A stretch of 64,000 bases of DNA from Gonatopus flavifemur (lineage: Eukaryota; Arthropoda; Insecta; Hymenoptera; Dryinidae). Position numbers and translations under genes: made by a program. Positions 11,619 through 23,905 of the stretch are shown one piece after another. Location: NCBI GenBank assembly GCA_018340375.1, contig JAFFJZ010000001.1, forward strand, positions 14,092,001 to 14,156,000. The letters are read 5' to 3'. The notes under the pieces were generated by a model. That model had not been told where the DNA came from. It saw nothing but the letters and a program-made list of their open reading frames with translations, and searched no databases. Numbering within the stretch: the stretch's first letter is position 1; each line of letters opens with the position of its first letter.

Positions 11619-12203
11619 TACCTCTTTGGATAGTAATGAATTTATTGTAAATCACGAAGGACATGGAAAGTTTACAGCGCATCCTAATCTGGCCATCTCG
11701 AATTATATCCATTAAAGGATTACATGGAATTTATACAGATATCTGGAGCAACCTGATTCGTAACAGACAGTATTTATAGTAATTATCTCTGATCAAAGAA
11801 TCCAATTCGTTCCCATTAAACGGACAAAAATCCAATAGATATCGATTGATACCTTATTGTACATTTATATCGGAAATTTGTACATTTTAATAAGAATGAG
11901 TAGGATTTTTCAAGCAAGGATGTTGGATACACTGCACTATCAACTATTTTATTACAAAGTAAATTGAATTCTGCTAGAAAATCAAAGAGGGGTGTTGTTA
12001 AATCAACCGTCTTCTCCGTTGAAAATTCTGAATAAACAACATAATTGATATACAAGTAATAACCAAACTTTCCCCTGTTCATACACTATTACATCGTATT
12101 CGTAACGAATTACCGCACTTACGCGCCTCTGTAACAATCATACATCATCGTTTGCATGGGCTTTTTTCATTCGGACGTTATCGAAGAAATCGCAACGCAT
12201 CCT
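11619..12203. other. Upstream flank of the chitinase-like gene
   Basis: No recognisable repeat or gene. It lies just upstream of the probable promoter region of the gene starting at 12814, so distal regulatory sequence is possible but not demonstrated. Confidence 0.3.
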
Positions 12204-12813
12204 ATATCCTTACTCAAGTGACGTAGGAGTTAAGACCGAAAGTGTTGGGATCTGGGTGAGTCCAAGAGCAAGTACCCCACCCCAAGATTGATCTTGGTGA
12301 TCCAACAAACGTTGGTCCCTGTTAGTAGCCTCTGTCCGGTACAGTATCTTCCTCTCTCTTTTTCTCCCTCCGATAGCACCAGCAGCAGCAACAACAACAA
12401 TAACAACGTCGTCAACGACGACGACGACGACGACCACGAATCCATCCTTCTTTCTCTCTGAAACTTGGACTCACAACAACGTTCGGTAGGGTTTACTAAG
12501 AGAGCAACGGTCCTCTGAGGGTTCAGTTAGAATCGCGCGCTCGAACTCGAAGGATCCTTTGATCTACCACTTTCCCCGTCTTCATTAAGATATATCACAC
12601 GCAGTACGCACGGACGCACACGCAATAAATATTTTTTCTTCCTAGAGATCGAATGAATACGAGATCATTTGATCTCCATGTGCGCCGATTTTCAGTGTAT
12701 TATTTTTCATCGTCTCTAGAGACTGATCGGTGGTGAAGTCCTTTGCCGGTTGACTTGTGGAGTCGTGATAAGACGTTGGGAGTTGAGGCGTGTGGGAGCC
12801 AGGAAGGAAGACC
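12204..12813 (+). promoter_or_regulatory. Probable promoter and 5' untranslated region
   Basis: This 600-bp stretch is more GC-rich than its surroundings and free of the transposons seen elsewhere. It holds a run of CAG, CAA and GAC triplets at about 12374-12437, a CA-rich stretch near 12597-12623, and several TCAGT initiator-like words (for example 12520 and 12691). It ends at a strong start context, GACCATGG. No TATA box is convincing and I cannot place the transcription start. Confidence 0.45.
12374..12437. repeat. Trinucleotide repeat (CAG/CAA then GAC/GTC)
   Basis: Imperfect CAG, CAA and AAC triplets pass into GTC and GAC triplets. The valine-, serine- or leucine-rich frames read from the opposite strand here are products of the repeat. 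Probably 5' untranslated or promoter sequence of the downstream gene. Confidence 0.75.
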
Positions 12814-12877
12814 ATGGCTCGATCGGTTCTGCCGATACTGCTGTTACTCGGCTTGTTGGGCTTTGGAACTACCACGA
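12814..12877 (+). CDS. Chitinase-like GH18 + CBM14 protein, exon 1 (signal peptide)
   Basis: First coding exon of the only host gene recognised here. ATG at 12814 in the context GACCATGG begins MARSVLPILLLLGLLG, a classic secretion signal. The exon ends after 21 codons plus one base at a GTGAGT donor (12878). The full model has nine exons in the window, gives 458 residues and runs off the right edge. Its parts are a signal peptide (1 to about 20), a GH18 barrel (about 30-350), a linker, and a CBM14 domain from about 400. The barrel has lost its catalytic residues, so the product should be a secreted chitin-binding or structural protein of cuticle, trachea or gut lining (inference). I recognise the domains but not a named orthologue. 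An additional small exon cannot be excluded. Confidence 0.8.
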
Positions 12878-14319
12878 GTGAGTGTTTTCAGTTTTATTTT
12901 TATATAATTATTATTCCTACAAAAAAAGTCTAAATTAGATTTGAATTTGATTCAATTCGAGCTACCCTGTTACAAATAATCCATAAAATCTCATTGACGA
13001 ATTGGAAAGTGAATAGGTTTTAATGAAATTCAATGATGGGATTCAATAGAATATTTTTACCTGGGTAAATCATAGTTTCGGACCAGGGGTGGAGAAGTCT
13101 CAATTATTTGTTGTAATTTGAGTACTTTTGCATTATCATCGAATAAAAGATTTGAACATCAAATTTAACATTGATATTTTAAGGAAAAGAATGAGTTGGG
13201 GTTACCCATCCCTGTTTTAAACCAACTTGCACGCCAATTAATTAAATGGATAAGTGATATTTTCATTATGATACATTTGGATATCTGGTGGATGTCACAT
13301 CTAAATGTGTTATTGTATGCTTCAAAATATATTTGGATTCTTACAATAAAAATTTGGTTTCATATGACTCACTACAAGTTTCTTTAAAAAAAAAATGATC
13401 ATTCCAACTTTCTACGTAAAACTTCTTGTCACGTAAGACCATATATGAACCCATAATGAAGTGATACAAAAGCGCATAGGTGATAAGTCAGACATTCCGC
13501 GAATGGTTAGCGAACAAAAATGGTCTTAGTGTCGATACTCCGCAGAACTACTAACTGACGGATCACCTGATATACCTGCAGGTTATTCTAGTGTATAATC
13601 ATATATAATTATGTAAAACAGTTTATACAATCATATATCTTCATATCTGATCGAAATGTGATGATATGCGTATTCATTCGGAAGTTTATAGCTAATATAA
13701 TCGACATATAATTCATGGATCAATTCATAATTATATGGAATGAAATATATGTTTTTGTATTGAGTGGATAATTGTTCACATCTATATAAGATGCAACCAT
13801 GAAAATTATAAGTTTCAGTGAAGGTGGAAGAAAAAAACACTATTGACATGATTGATATGACAGTTGGTTGAAATTTTGATGAGCATAAAATTTTAGAATT
13901 TTATTACTCATATACCACGCATCCTCGAATTAATTGACTTAGAAATCAGCTGGATAATATTCTATTTAACAATTTTTGTGGAAGTTATTTATATGAAAAG
14001 TCTATGAACTTCCACAACCCTAGAGGTTTCAGTCAATTTAACTTAAAAACTTTGAATCACCCAGGAGGTGTTGGACAGTCCATGAAACTTCTGGTTTCCA
14101 ATGATGTTTCTCATTGATTTTGTTTTAATTCTTAAATTTGCTCCAATTAAATTCAATATGAATTTGAAAATCAAAATAAATTATTATCAAAATAAAGCTA
14201 GTCTGTCGCACGCACAAGAAAAAATTGCTGAAGGAGCAAGGAACAAATGTGGTAACAGAACTAACGTCTGAGCTGCTGAATTGAATATTTTTACAAGAAC
14301 AAGTTTTTTTATAGGTGCT

Positions 14320-14880
14320 ATACATTGAGAGGAAGGTACCCAGTTGGGACAACTAAATGTTAGTTGCGGCAGATAGATTTTTATTTACACTAGCTAGACT
14401 CCAGTTGAGATGAATAAAAGTGTAGCTGTCTGAAATATGAATAAAATGGTTTATTCAATAGGAATAAAAAATTTAGTAGGGACAAATAAAATTCAGCTGG
14501 TACAACTAAATTTTCATTCATGATGACTAAATTTTCTAGCTGCTGAATATTTTAATAGACCCTTCCTATCAGTGTAATAGCAAACGTTCCATTTTGTTTC
14601 AAGTTTTTCACTCAATTGGAATCTTCAAAATAGTTATTTTTCTTTCAAAAAAACACATCGTAACACCATTTTCCTCCGTACTGAAGAAAATTGGCACACG
14701 AGTAAAAATATTAAGCCATATTAAACAAATTTTATAGTGGTCATAACCATTTTTCGACTGTCAAAACAATTTTCCCTCAGTCACTGTAACAAAAATATTT
14801 TTCTGGTAACTAAATAAATAGTTATGTCAACTATAAAATTTGGTTGGTGCCAATTTTACTGAATTTTTAATTACCATAAT
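14320..14880. repeat. Motif-array repeat, ACTAAATTT / GTTGGGACAACTAA words
   Basis: Repeated ACTAAATTT and CAGTTGGGACAACTAA variants in both orientations to about 14575, then TATAAAATTTGG / CATAACCAT words to 14880. Resembles the interiors of the CAC-type elements, but clean ends were not found. Confidence 0.4.
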
Positions 14881-16107
14881 TATTAATTACCCTCGACGCA
14901 ATGTGACATGAAGTTTAATGCCAAATTTACGGGCATCAGTACGTTTTTATGATGTCTTTAAAGTATTCCAGTAATATTGTGAACACTTTCAAACGTTCTT
15001 CAAACTTTACAAGAACTTCCAAATGGTCTTTAGATATTTTTTTGGGGAATTTTCAAAAATTTTGGATGGAACTTCTATTCCACCAGGACGAAAATTATCT
15101 GATGACCAATGTTGAGATATGGAATTCCATGGTTAAAATCAACCAAGGCCTGGTTGTCCAGGCCTACAAGAGCACTAATGACGCTCGTGATCGAATTTAA
15201 TACCGAATTGTGTGAATTCGACATGAAATGCAATCATTTGTACACCACAACTCGGTTTGGACTTTTTGGAAAGAATTTTTATTATTTCATTATTGATTTG
15301 CATCATTTGAACTAGATACAATGTTTATTGTTTCCTTTTTCTTCAATCTTCCACTTGTTCTTGTTTGATAAAACAAATTGAAATATTCAATGTTGAATGT
15401 TGGAAAATCATTTCAAACTTCTTATTTGGTTTAAACGACCAGCAGTATCGACATTGGAATTGTTAAGGGATTGTTACGCACCCTTAGAGGTGTTTTTGGT
15501 CATTTTTATAATGCTTCTCGAAACCTGAGAATATTATATAGTATAGATTCGTGTAGATGGATTATAAGTGAATTCTCCAAGATCAACACTGAGTCACATC
15601 AATTTGAATTGTTCTAAACAATCTTACGAGGTAGGGAATAGATTTATTGTAGACAAGTACAATTTAATAGCCAATGGAAATAAAAAATCACTGAACTTGA
15701 CAAAGAAAAGTATGATCATTTCGTGAACTTCAAATATGAACAGTAGGGAACCGATCGCGTATCAACAATGGAATTGTAAATGATAGATAAGAATGTAATG
15801 CGTTAATTAAAATTGTGGGTCATAAAGTTTGAATTGATTATCAACGCTCATAAAATCTACATCCAGATAGTATGTATTTAGTGAGAACAATATTCCACGA
15901 GTGAGTACTCGAAGTCAGAAATGAATTCTTTTATCTCTAACTGATGTGTACCTCTGATGATTTCACACTGTTAGAAATGCGGTGTATACAGGGTGAGCCA
16001 AAACGTTCTGATACTACACTGACAAAAATTTGTAGCAGGCATTCCCATGACAATAGTAGTTTTCGGACCCATGAGCGTTTTTTGAACAGTTCTCCTTTAA
16101 TTTGTGG

Positions 16108-16254
16108 TACACGGAAAAAATGATTTAGCTGCAGCAGCTAAGTAGCTAGCACGGGCACAGACAGCCATTGAATTTAGCTGCAGGAGCCAATTTAATGGCT
16201 GTCTGTGTTCGTGCTAGCTACTTAACTGCTGCAGCTAAATTATTTTTTCCGTTA
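16108..16254. mobile_element. 143-bp CAC element with empty-site evidence
   Basis: The body is 16110-16252, CACGGAAAAAATGATTTAGC...TTTTTTCCGT, with TA on both sides. The related element E1 shows the uninterrupted target (TTTGTGGTAATTTTTTC near 3335), confirming the boundaries and the TA duplication. The interior is a TTAGCTGCAGCTAA-type hairpin. Confidence 0.85.
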
Positions 16255-16304
16255 AATTTTGTGAAAACTTATAGTAATATGTGCCAGATGCAGAGTTACT
16301 TTCC

Positions 16305-16890
16305 TCGCAAGAAGTTATCCCTGTTGGAGAGATTCCGCTGAAAATCACTAACATTTTCAGAGATTCTCAGTGAAGAGTTTTTCAGAGGATTTCAGAGGTG
16401 TTCATAGTTTCTCAGAGAATCTGAATGGCTTTCAAAAAAATTCAGAATTCTCCAGAGATATTCATATTAATCTTCAGTGGAAAAACGTGCCCGTTAAGTG
16501 AAAATTTTGCAGAAGTTTTCAGAGATTGTCAGAATTTTTCAGATTCTTCCAGGTTTTTTTGGCGTTTTTCAGAGCCTCCCAGTGAGATTGAGAGTTTTGC
16601 AGTAGAATTCAGTGAAATTTGCAGAGATTTTCAATGTCGTTGAAGTTTGAATCGGTTATGAAAACGAAACGTAAATTCAAACTCATGAAATTCAATGAAT
16701 CATCATTATTTATTTCCTTCAATCAACTCCTCGGAACTGGAAATATCGTTCAAAGAATGTACTGCATCTTTCTGAATCTTTTCAAAGATTCTGAATCTTT
16801 AACAGCGAAGTATTCCATTATTCGAATACCAATTCGTTTCAATAAACGATTCAAACTTCAGCAACATGATTTTCAGAGAAACTTTGTTCA
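16305..16890. repeat. TTTTCAGAG motif array
   Basis: Degenerate repetition of TTTCAGAG / TCTCAGTG / GATTTTCAG words, interrupted by an ATGTT element. The same words in inverse orientation form another array at about 22745-22965, where they read as CTCTGAAAA. Open frames through it are by-products. Confidence 0.55.
16626..16875. mobile_element. ATGTT/AACAT element copy 4
   Basis: The body is 16634-16867 (234 bp), with ends ATGTCGTTGAAGTTTGAATC and the inverted counterpart ending AACAT. A perfect 8-bp duplication GATTTTCA lies at 16626-16633 and 16868-16875. Inserted in the TTTTCAGAG array. Confidence 0.88.
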
Positions 16891-17287
16891 GCAGAGATGG
16901 ATTGTCATAAGTTGAAGGAGAAATGCACATAAATGCTCATGTAACCTGAAACTGCCATTATTATGATAAACCGTGCTACAAGTTTCCCATACATTTTCTC
17001 AGTGTATTGAAAACACGAATTGTTTGCGAAATTTTTCATCGATTTCTTCTTTGCCGATGTAGTGAAAATTTCAAATTGCTATTACTCAATGAACACCCAT
17101 ACGTTTGAAAAATGGTCAATAAATACACCTCGTCAGTTAGTAATATTCTTCCGTCGATTCAACGCCAAAATTTCGTAGCGAATCACGTGTTTTTAACCAT
17201 GAAATAACGTCATAACGTCTGTGGTGAGAAAATTATTCAAGAGACGTCAAATAGGAACGCTTCACGATGATGGTTTTGGTAACTTTG

Positions 17288-17596
17288 TGCCCTGTGACAA
17301 AAATCCAGCTGGGATTCCACATGGATTCCGGATCCGAAATTTACCCGCTTTACCAGCTAAAAATCCACCTGGAATCAAGATTCCCAACTGGATTCCATGT
17401 GGGATTTCCAATTCCAACTGGGATTCCACCTGGCATCAGAAATTCCAACTAGAATCCCACGTTGGAGTTGAAATTCCTGAAAATAGGAACCCCAGCTAAG
17501 ATTCCACCTGGAAATGAGGAATGCCAGCTGGAAACGTAGGTAAATTTCGGAGCTGGAATCCACGTCGAAACCCGGGTGGATTTTCGTGACAGGGTG
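17288..17596. mobile_element. CCC...GGG motif-array element, TSD TG
   Basis: The body is 17290-17594 (305 bp), with ends CCCTGTGACAAAAATCCAGC and (inverted) CCCTGTCACGAAAATCCACC, and TG outside on both sides. The interior is a dense array of ATTCCANCTGGAA-like palindromic words. Proline- and serine-rich open frames on both strands come from the array and are not genes. Confidence 0.8.
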
Positions 17597-17701
17597 GAAT
17601 TAAAACAAAGAAAATAAATTTGAAAATTTTCTAGTAATGGCAAGAAAAATGGTATTTTTGATAAGAAAAGACTTTGAGAAGGGGAATCTATGAATGAAGC
17701 T

Positions 17702-18339
17702 ATCCCAACAAAACAAGGTCTTTAAGATATCTACAAGATATCTTTAGGAAGACATCTCTTAAATACATTGAAAGGTTGTCTTTTAGGTATCTAAATGACA
17801 TCACAAAAGAGGTATCTTCAAGATATGTCGAAATAATATCTTTCAGATATCTTGAAGGAATGTCGAGAACATGTCTCTAAGTTATTTCTGAAAGACATCC
17901 TTTGGATATCGAATCAACATAGTCTGAAGAGTTCCTTAATATGTTACACATCTCGAGAATTGTCTGCGTAAGAAGGGCGAAAGTCTCGCCATGTTCCTTT
18001 TTTAGAACTCATAAGTGATTTATTTGTACTGTCTGGGATATCCTCATGATTTGAAAAAGACATCTCAAAGATATCTAAAACATATTTTAATTCAATCGGA
18101 AACATATCTTGGAACCATCTAAAAGATGTCTCCTATATATCTAAAACATATTTTTGTCAGCGTGTCTGAAAGATATCTGGTGCAAGAAATTTTTGAAATA
18201 TCTAAGACTTGTTGAAATTTGTTACATAAGACATCTTATAGATATTGAAAAGATATCTTTAGGAAAATCTTGCAAGACATCTCTTATGATTTTAAGACAT
18301 CTTTTAGATACCAATAGATATCTTTTTGTTCGTTGGGAT
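17702..18339. mobile_element. CCC...GGG motif-array element, AGATATCT words, TSD AT
   Basis: The body is 17704-18337 (634 bp), with ends CCCAACAAAACAAGG and (inverted) CCCAACGAACAAAAAG, and AT duplicated outside. The interior is dozens of variants of AAGATATCTT and AAGACATCTT at irregular spacing. Similar words occur at 40-130 and in the hairpin at 19766-19958. Confidence 0.8.
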
Positions 18340-18378
18340 ACGTTCATGTTCTTGTTCTTGTAGGAATTTTTATCCAGT

Positions 18379-18491
18379 ATTCCACACAGCACCACAGTCC
18401 CAGAAAAATTCTTAAAGAATTTATGAAGAATACAATCAGTTCAATAAGAATTCTTTATGAATTCTTTTGGGACTGTGATGCTGTGTGGGAT
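18379..18491. mobile_element. 109-bp hairpin element, TSD AT
   Basis: The body is 18381-18489, TCCACACAGCACCACAGTCC... and inverted CCCACACAGCATCACAGTCC, with AT outside. The centre consists of AAGAATTCTTTA words. A minimal CCC...GGG-type element. Confidence 0.75.
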
Positions 18492-18849
18492 TTCCCGGTT
18501 TAGTTTGACATCTTCAGCGGGATATTTTCTATTGATATTTTCTCGAGCATCGAAAGTTTTACCAGCACATCCTAAACGCATAGCTTGATGATTATTTTTG
18601 ACTATTAGTTTGAATAATACGTAATAAAAACATAATTTCTGGACATCTATTTCCTCATCGGACTGTAACCGGAAATCAGTACCATGAAATCCACGACTAA
18701 CCTCTGTTCGACAAATTAACGTTTTTTTAACATTCAAATAACGTGTATCTATTTATTGATTATAGGGTGATCAATGTGCCCATTTCCGGATAAAGATCTT
18801 GAATGGTGAATGATTATCCGAAACAGTCTCATTTAGATGAGATTCCCTG

Positions 18850-19570
18850 CCGCAAATGCCAGACAAATCCGGATGAATCGTAATCTCTAAATCTGAAAGA
18901 GTGAAAAATCACGTGTTTCACTCCACTAAGTCTCAGGAGTGAGCCAGTCCGCTTCAAGTGGGATTTTCACTAGTTTCGAGTGAGCCCTCATTCTTTGAGT
19001 GCAAAATTCACTCTAGAATTGTGGTGGCTATGAGTTTCTAACCCAATCCTTAGACTATCACTCTAAAACAGTGGAAATTTCACTCAATCTCTCGACAAGC
19101 TCACTTTTGGCTGGCTGAAGAGTGAAATCTCACTGTGAAAATTTTAGATAGTAGCAATTCCCGGGATAAATACCGAGCAGTTCCTGTCCAAATCTGCCTG
19201 GGACTGCTCGGTATTTGTCCCGGGCCTGCTAAATTGTCCCCATATAGAACGATCTATCGTTCCTTATCGTTTTCTATAAAAATTCAAAAAAATGTATGGG
19301 ATTTTATCGTGAAATTCGTATAGAAAAAGTACTACTTATTCTGGAACACATAACTATTCTCTTCCAAATAACTGGTACTCTTCTTATACGAATTTCACGA
19401 TAAAATCCCATACATTCTTTTGAATTTTTATAGAAAACGATAAGGAACGATAGAGTTCTATCGTTTAATAACGATATAACTTCGTAAATTCCGTATTCAG
19501 AAACCTCATTGAAAACTATAGAAAAAATGTATCGTTTTGTATCGTTTTTTATTGGGAAAATTTAGCAGGA
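18850..19570. repeat. Nested inverted repeats around 19145-19560
   Basis: First an array of CACTCTAAAAGTG / GAGTGAAA words (18895-19135). Then a hairpin with the arms CCCGGGATAAATACCGAGCAG and its complement (about 19157-19225) is followed by a longer inverted pair, with arms near 19233-19325 and 19380-19465 reading TATCGTTCCTTATCG and the reverse. All non-coding. Confidence 0.5.
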
Positions 19571-19763
19571 GGGAACCGGATTTGTCTGGTATTTGCGGCA
19601 AGGTTCCGAGCATGTTTATATCACATCTGAAGAATCCATGTGTCGGATGGACAGAATTTTGGTGGAAAACTGGTGGACCCTAACAGCACACCCACCGATG
19701 TTCATATCAAGTCACAATGGACGTTGCAACGGAACGATAATTTTACATCATATTTTGAAAAAT

Positions 19764-19960
19764 TTCCCACATAACAATTCATGTCTTGCGATGTCTTTTC
19801 GATAAGTTTAAGATGTCTTGCGAAAAACATTCAGATGTCTTTTAGATATCTTTTAGACCAAAGAAGAGTTTTAGACATCTAACAGACATCTAAATGTGTT
19901 GCGCAAGACATCTTGAACTTATCTAAAAGACATCGCAAGACATGAATTGTTATGTGGGTT
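19764..19960. mobile_element. 193-bp hairpin element, TSD TT
   Basis: The body is 19766-19958. It starts CCCACATAACAATTCATGTC and the inverted right end is identical over those 20 bases, with TT outside. The interior is AAGACATCTT-type words, shared with 17704-18337 although the end sequences differ. Confidence 0.85.
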
Positions 19961-21577
19961 GTACTCCTCTTTTATTTCACACAAAAGATTTCATATAGAA
20001 GTGTTGACTTTTTCCATTCATAATAATACATAGAATGTCATCGTATTTCGATTAAATTTTCGTTCATTCCTTCCGCCCGAAATCCCAATTTCTGTACAGT
20101 CGAGTCACTCAATTCGCGTTCAATCTACCCGCATACCAGATAGATTCGTTCACATTTCATAAAACATTCCATCCAGTTTGATGAGAATTCAATTTCCATA
20201 AAAAATATAAGAAGAGATCCTTTCTCTCCTTAGCAGTTAATAAGTATATTTGTGTTTCATACACACCGGCAATTGAATTTCTGACATAATTTCACTTCGA
20301 ATGATTTTACAGCGGAACAATAGATGATTTAAAACCGTTCTCCGCTAAGGTATAGATGTTATCTCAGTGTTCCGCCGTTTATGCATCATTGTGAATCATT
20401 CTAACTAAACACTAGCAATTAAATCTAAATATATTACAAACTAGGATTATAATTAATTGTGTTTCCAGTATCTGATTGGGATAAGAATATATACAATGCA
20501 TCAAGATTTTTCATGATCGATCTAATCATGTTCATAACACTGTAGATCAAAGAACATCATTACACTCGCAATCGGGTTTACAATCTAAATCTATCCCAAA
20601 CTTTCTCCCCCCAACATTGGAATATTCATGAGTCACCTTTTCTCTCTTCGCACAAGGAGGATGCTTTGAAATAATATTCGTACAGTTTTTTTTTTCTTAC
20701 GCCTCCTATACGATACAAAATCAGCAAAAGGAGTATTTATATTGTAACCGAGAAAAGCCGTGACTCTCGACTTCGGTCGAAGAATCCTCCAATTATGTAA
20801 GCATGCACGTACGCGTAGAGACTCTTCTTTCTTTCTCGTTTCACGATCATCTTGTTGATCGGTTCACTTGTATCGAGGGCGGCATGTTCTTTAAGGTTAA
20901 GATTGCGCCATCACAAGTGGAGCAGGAATCTGTGCAAGGACGCGGTACCATTTACGTCACTGTTGGACGATCATTAAGTTGTGCGACAAGCTGGTGATAT
21001 TTTTCCCATGACTATTCATAACTTGCCCCATTAATAGCTCATTACAGGAATTGAAATTACGCGAACTAAGTTTTTCAAATCATTAACCTCCATGTATGTA
21101 TATTTTTTCTTTTTGCTTCAATCGAATATCTATACGAGACCTGACTATTCACTATGGTGATTTTATTGAACTGACATCACGATTCTATCAATACAAATCG
21201 GAATTTTATTCATCTGTTTTGAGAATTCAAGAACAATATCATGTGGGTTGTTTAAGAGAAAGATAGTCAGGTCAATGGCCGTGATACCACGACGCAAGTC
21301 ATGCGGTATGGAATAGTAATACAAATTGATTGATTTTGTAAATTCTTAGTTAACAAGGGAATCTGTTAGTTCATACACCTTTTTCCAAACGAATTGTAAT
21401 CCGCATAGATCATTCGTTTTTTAACTCCTTTTTAGCATTCTCACAGTTGAATTTTAATCAGTTTCGAGTTGCAAAAGATTGCAAATGGATCGTAGAATCA
21501 CCAAGAACATTCTTGAAAGGAAATCAAACTACTCGGAGAGAATACAAGCCTTCGTACACGTTCGTTCAACGTACCTG

Positions 21578-22324
21578 ATCCCAATCAGAAAAATCCGAAT
21601 AATGCCAATGTTGACAACAGGTGCAGTACAGTGCCAGTATTAGGTCTTATTAAACACTTGGCCAACACGTCCGGGATTAGTACTGGATACATAAGAAATA
21701 CAGTACTCATAAACCAGTACTGATAAACCAGTACTGAGAGCTTAATGCCGGCCAGGTACTGACCCCCGGATAGCATCGGGAGGTTTTCTGAACGTTCAGA
21801 AAACGTACTTGCTCTCACAGAAAGCGTCCAAATAAAAACGTTCTAAAAACGTCGCATGTAGGTCCAAGGGACATACAAATGTTCTGTGATGTTCAATTTA
21901 TGTCCACCATGCGACATTCTGGGGACGTGTTCAATGAAGATGTCAATGACATTCTGCAGCACTACACAAAGATTAGTTTTCATGAAAGTAGGCTTGAGAA
22001 ACGTAACGAGAACGTCCCGTAGTAGATGAAAAAGACGTACTGGGAAGGTATTCAGGTTCATCAAAAATGAACGTTCTCTAAACGTATTTCAACCTACTCC
22101 CTGGAGACTAAACGCGCATAACTAAGATTATGTTTCTAAAACGTCCAAAGGACTTTCAATGCTATCTGGATCCAGTACAGGCACTGCATTGATTGCGGAT
22201 GATAGTATTAGTACTCAATCCCCAGTACAGAAAAGCGTTATCATCCCAGACAAATGCCAGTACCCTGCCAGTCTTGGAAAGTACTGGTGCAGTACTGCGC
22301 CTATTGTGAATTTCTGGTTGGGTT
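21578..22324. mobile_element. CCC...GGG motif-array element, CAGTACTGG words
   Basis: The body is about 21580-22322 (743 bp), with ends CCCAATCAGAAAAATCC and (inverted) CCCAACCAGAAATTC. The flanking dinucleotides are AT and TT, so the TSD is only half supported. The interior is an array of CCAGTACTGG words. A central part (about 21785-22150) is instead filled with AACGTTC / GGACGTTTT words, probably a nested second array element. Confidence 0.65.
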
Positions 22325-22554
22325 GTTCCTGAATAGAATTGACCGTTGTTCTTGCCGAAGTGGAGCAATACTGCCTTGTTTGACAACTTGGGAATTTTGT
22401 AGGGTTGCCAAATAAGAACCGGGACAGTCGATGATTAGATACTTCTCATGTATCCAACCATCCATATTCCAGATTCTAGAGGACGGAATCAATGACCAAA
22501 CTGTCCCGGTTTTTCTCTGGTAGCCCTAGAATGTTGACATAGATTAGGTAAAAC

Positions 22555-23105
22555 TTCTCAGATAACATGTAACCTTGTCGCAAGCTTATCAAAATTTGTT
22601 GTTAAATTGTTTTTGGCTAGCTATGACAATCTTGTCAATGAAAGTTCGTTACAACCTTTATGCCAAGGTTCTTGTAAGGTTATCACTGGCGAAATACAAA
22701 TTTATCCGAATTTTACTGAACAACTTTGAATCTCACTGTAAAATTGTGGCATATTCTGAAGAAAATCTGGAAAAACCTGAAGAATCCGAGGAACTTCTAT
22801 GAAAATCTATGAAAATTCTTTTATACTCTGAAAAACTCTTCTCATTGAACACGTTTTGGCACTGAAAATTTCTCATAATGTCTCTGAAAAAGTCTGAATT
22901 GGTCTGAAAAACTATGAACACCTCTGAAATATCCTGAAACACTTTTCACTGAAAACCTTTGAAATTTTTACACCAGGTTGGATCCCTTTGTCGTATGTTA
23001 ACTGAACGTTACCGCGATTTTCGACATAAGCAACTCCCTCACAAGGGCCCTGTGAGACCTTGTGAGTCCTAGAGAATGACCAGAGTGATTAGAGATTCTA
23101 TTAGG
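22555..23105. repeat. Composite motif-array repeat
   Basis: Begins CAGATAACATGTAACCTTGTC, like the element at 3954, with CTTGTCA words. It is interrupted by a CTCTGAAAA array (about 22745-22965, the complement of the array at 16305-16890) and then resumes with AAGGCCCTGTGAGACC words. Right boundary near 23105. Confidence 0.5.
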
Positions 23106-23217
23106 GTACCTCAAAAGGCACTTGTTAGCACTTATTCGCTATCAATAAAATTTCTTTGAATTTGTGAAGAATTGAAAAGATTTTCTACCAACTTCTTTCC
23201 TTGACAATTTCCAGGAA

Positions 23218-23395
23218 TCACTCCCCAGTAGAAATGTTCTAAACACACCGCAAAAGTGTTTTATTGATATATGAACAACCAGAACCTTTGGTTATTTTTC
23301 TGCTGAATTTTTGACAAAGATGTTTCCTTGAAGTATCAAAAACTTGGTTCAGGTGGTAAGAGCTTCTGGTTGTTCACTTATCAATCAAAATATCT
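23218..23395. repeat. Outer fragment with CCCCAGTAGAAATG end
   Basis: Starts CCCCAGTAGAAATGTTC and contains an inverted pair (GTTGTTCATATATCAATAAAA type words). It is apparently the host repeat into which the 23396-23905 element inserted. Confidence 0.4.
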
Positions 23396-23905
23396 CCCTT
23401 AGTAGAAATTATGATTGGGAATTAGATGCGCTCCAGCTAGTTTTCCCAGATGTAAAGTTGGTTTCTAGCTGGTTTTGTGATGCACTTTCTCGCCTGTGCC
23501 CATCCTGATGTCCCAGGGGATTGCTAGAATGTTGTTTGAATTGGTAATTGGAAATGTGAAATCATGTGTTTTCTTCAAAATCACACCTATTAATCAGGTA
23601 ACAATGTATTTTGACATGTGACCTCCAGTCCAGAACGTTACTTTTGAATTTATTTCCATAAAATAATCTCAAGTGACAAATTGAAACGTTGGAGCTTCCT
23701 TTTATTCCTCTGACCGTGTTAATGGCCTATCAATGTTACTGTACGATCAGTTGATGCATGCAAAATCTACATAAACCAACTAAATCTTTGGGCACTCAAG
23801 TCAAATTTACTAAAATGTGCTATCCAGTTGCCCCCACGTAGGTCCCCTCTAGTACGTGGATGGTAAATGGGACACCTATAGGTCTATAGACAAATTTCGA
23901 ACATG
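23396..23905. mobile_element. CCCTAGTAGAAAT element, copy 2
   Basis: Begins CCCTTAGTAGAAATTATG and matches the 7539-8039 element in reverse orientation across about 500 bp. The far end is altered by about 15 extra bases (near 23880). The two copies define a family that is not a motif array. Confidence 0.75.

Larger units (their letters stand above)
16015..17006. mobile_element. CAC...GTG element, relative of E1, with nested insertions
   Basis: Outer ends CACTGACAAAAATTTGTAGC (from 16017) and CATTTTCTCAGTG (to 17004), with TA duplicated outside. The end portions match E1 (3249-3499). It is interrupted by a 143-bp CAC element (16110-16252) and by a longer insertion (about 16305-16890) rich in TTTTCAGAG words, within which an ATGTT element sits at 16634-16867. 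Confidence 0.75.

Noticed and set aside
12210..12445. Val- and Ser/Leu-rich minus-strand frames
   Set aside because: They are translations of the triplet repeat, in two frames, with no domain.
17221..17643. Pro/Ser-rich frames on both strands suggesting a secreted repeat protein
   Set aside because: They are by-products of the ATTCCANCTGGAA array inside a TIR element; both strands give similar frames.
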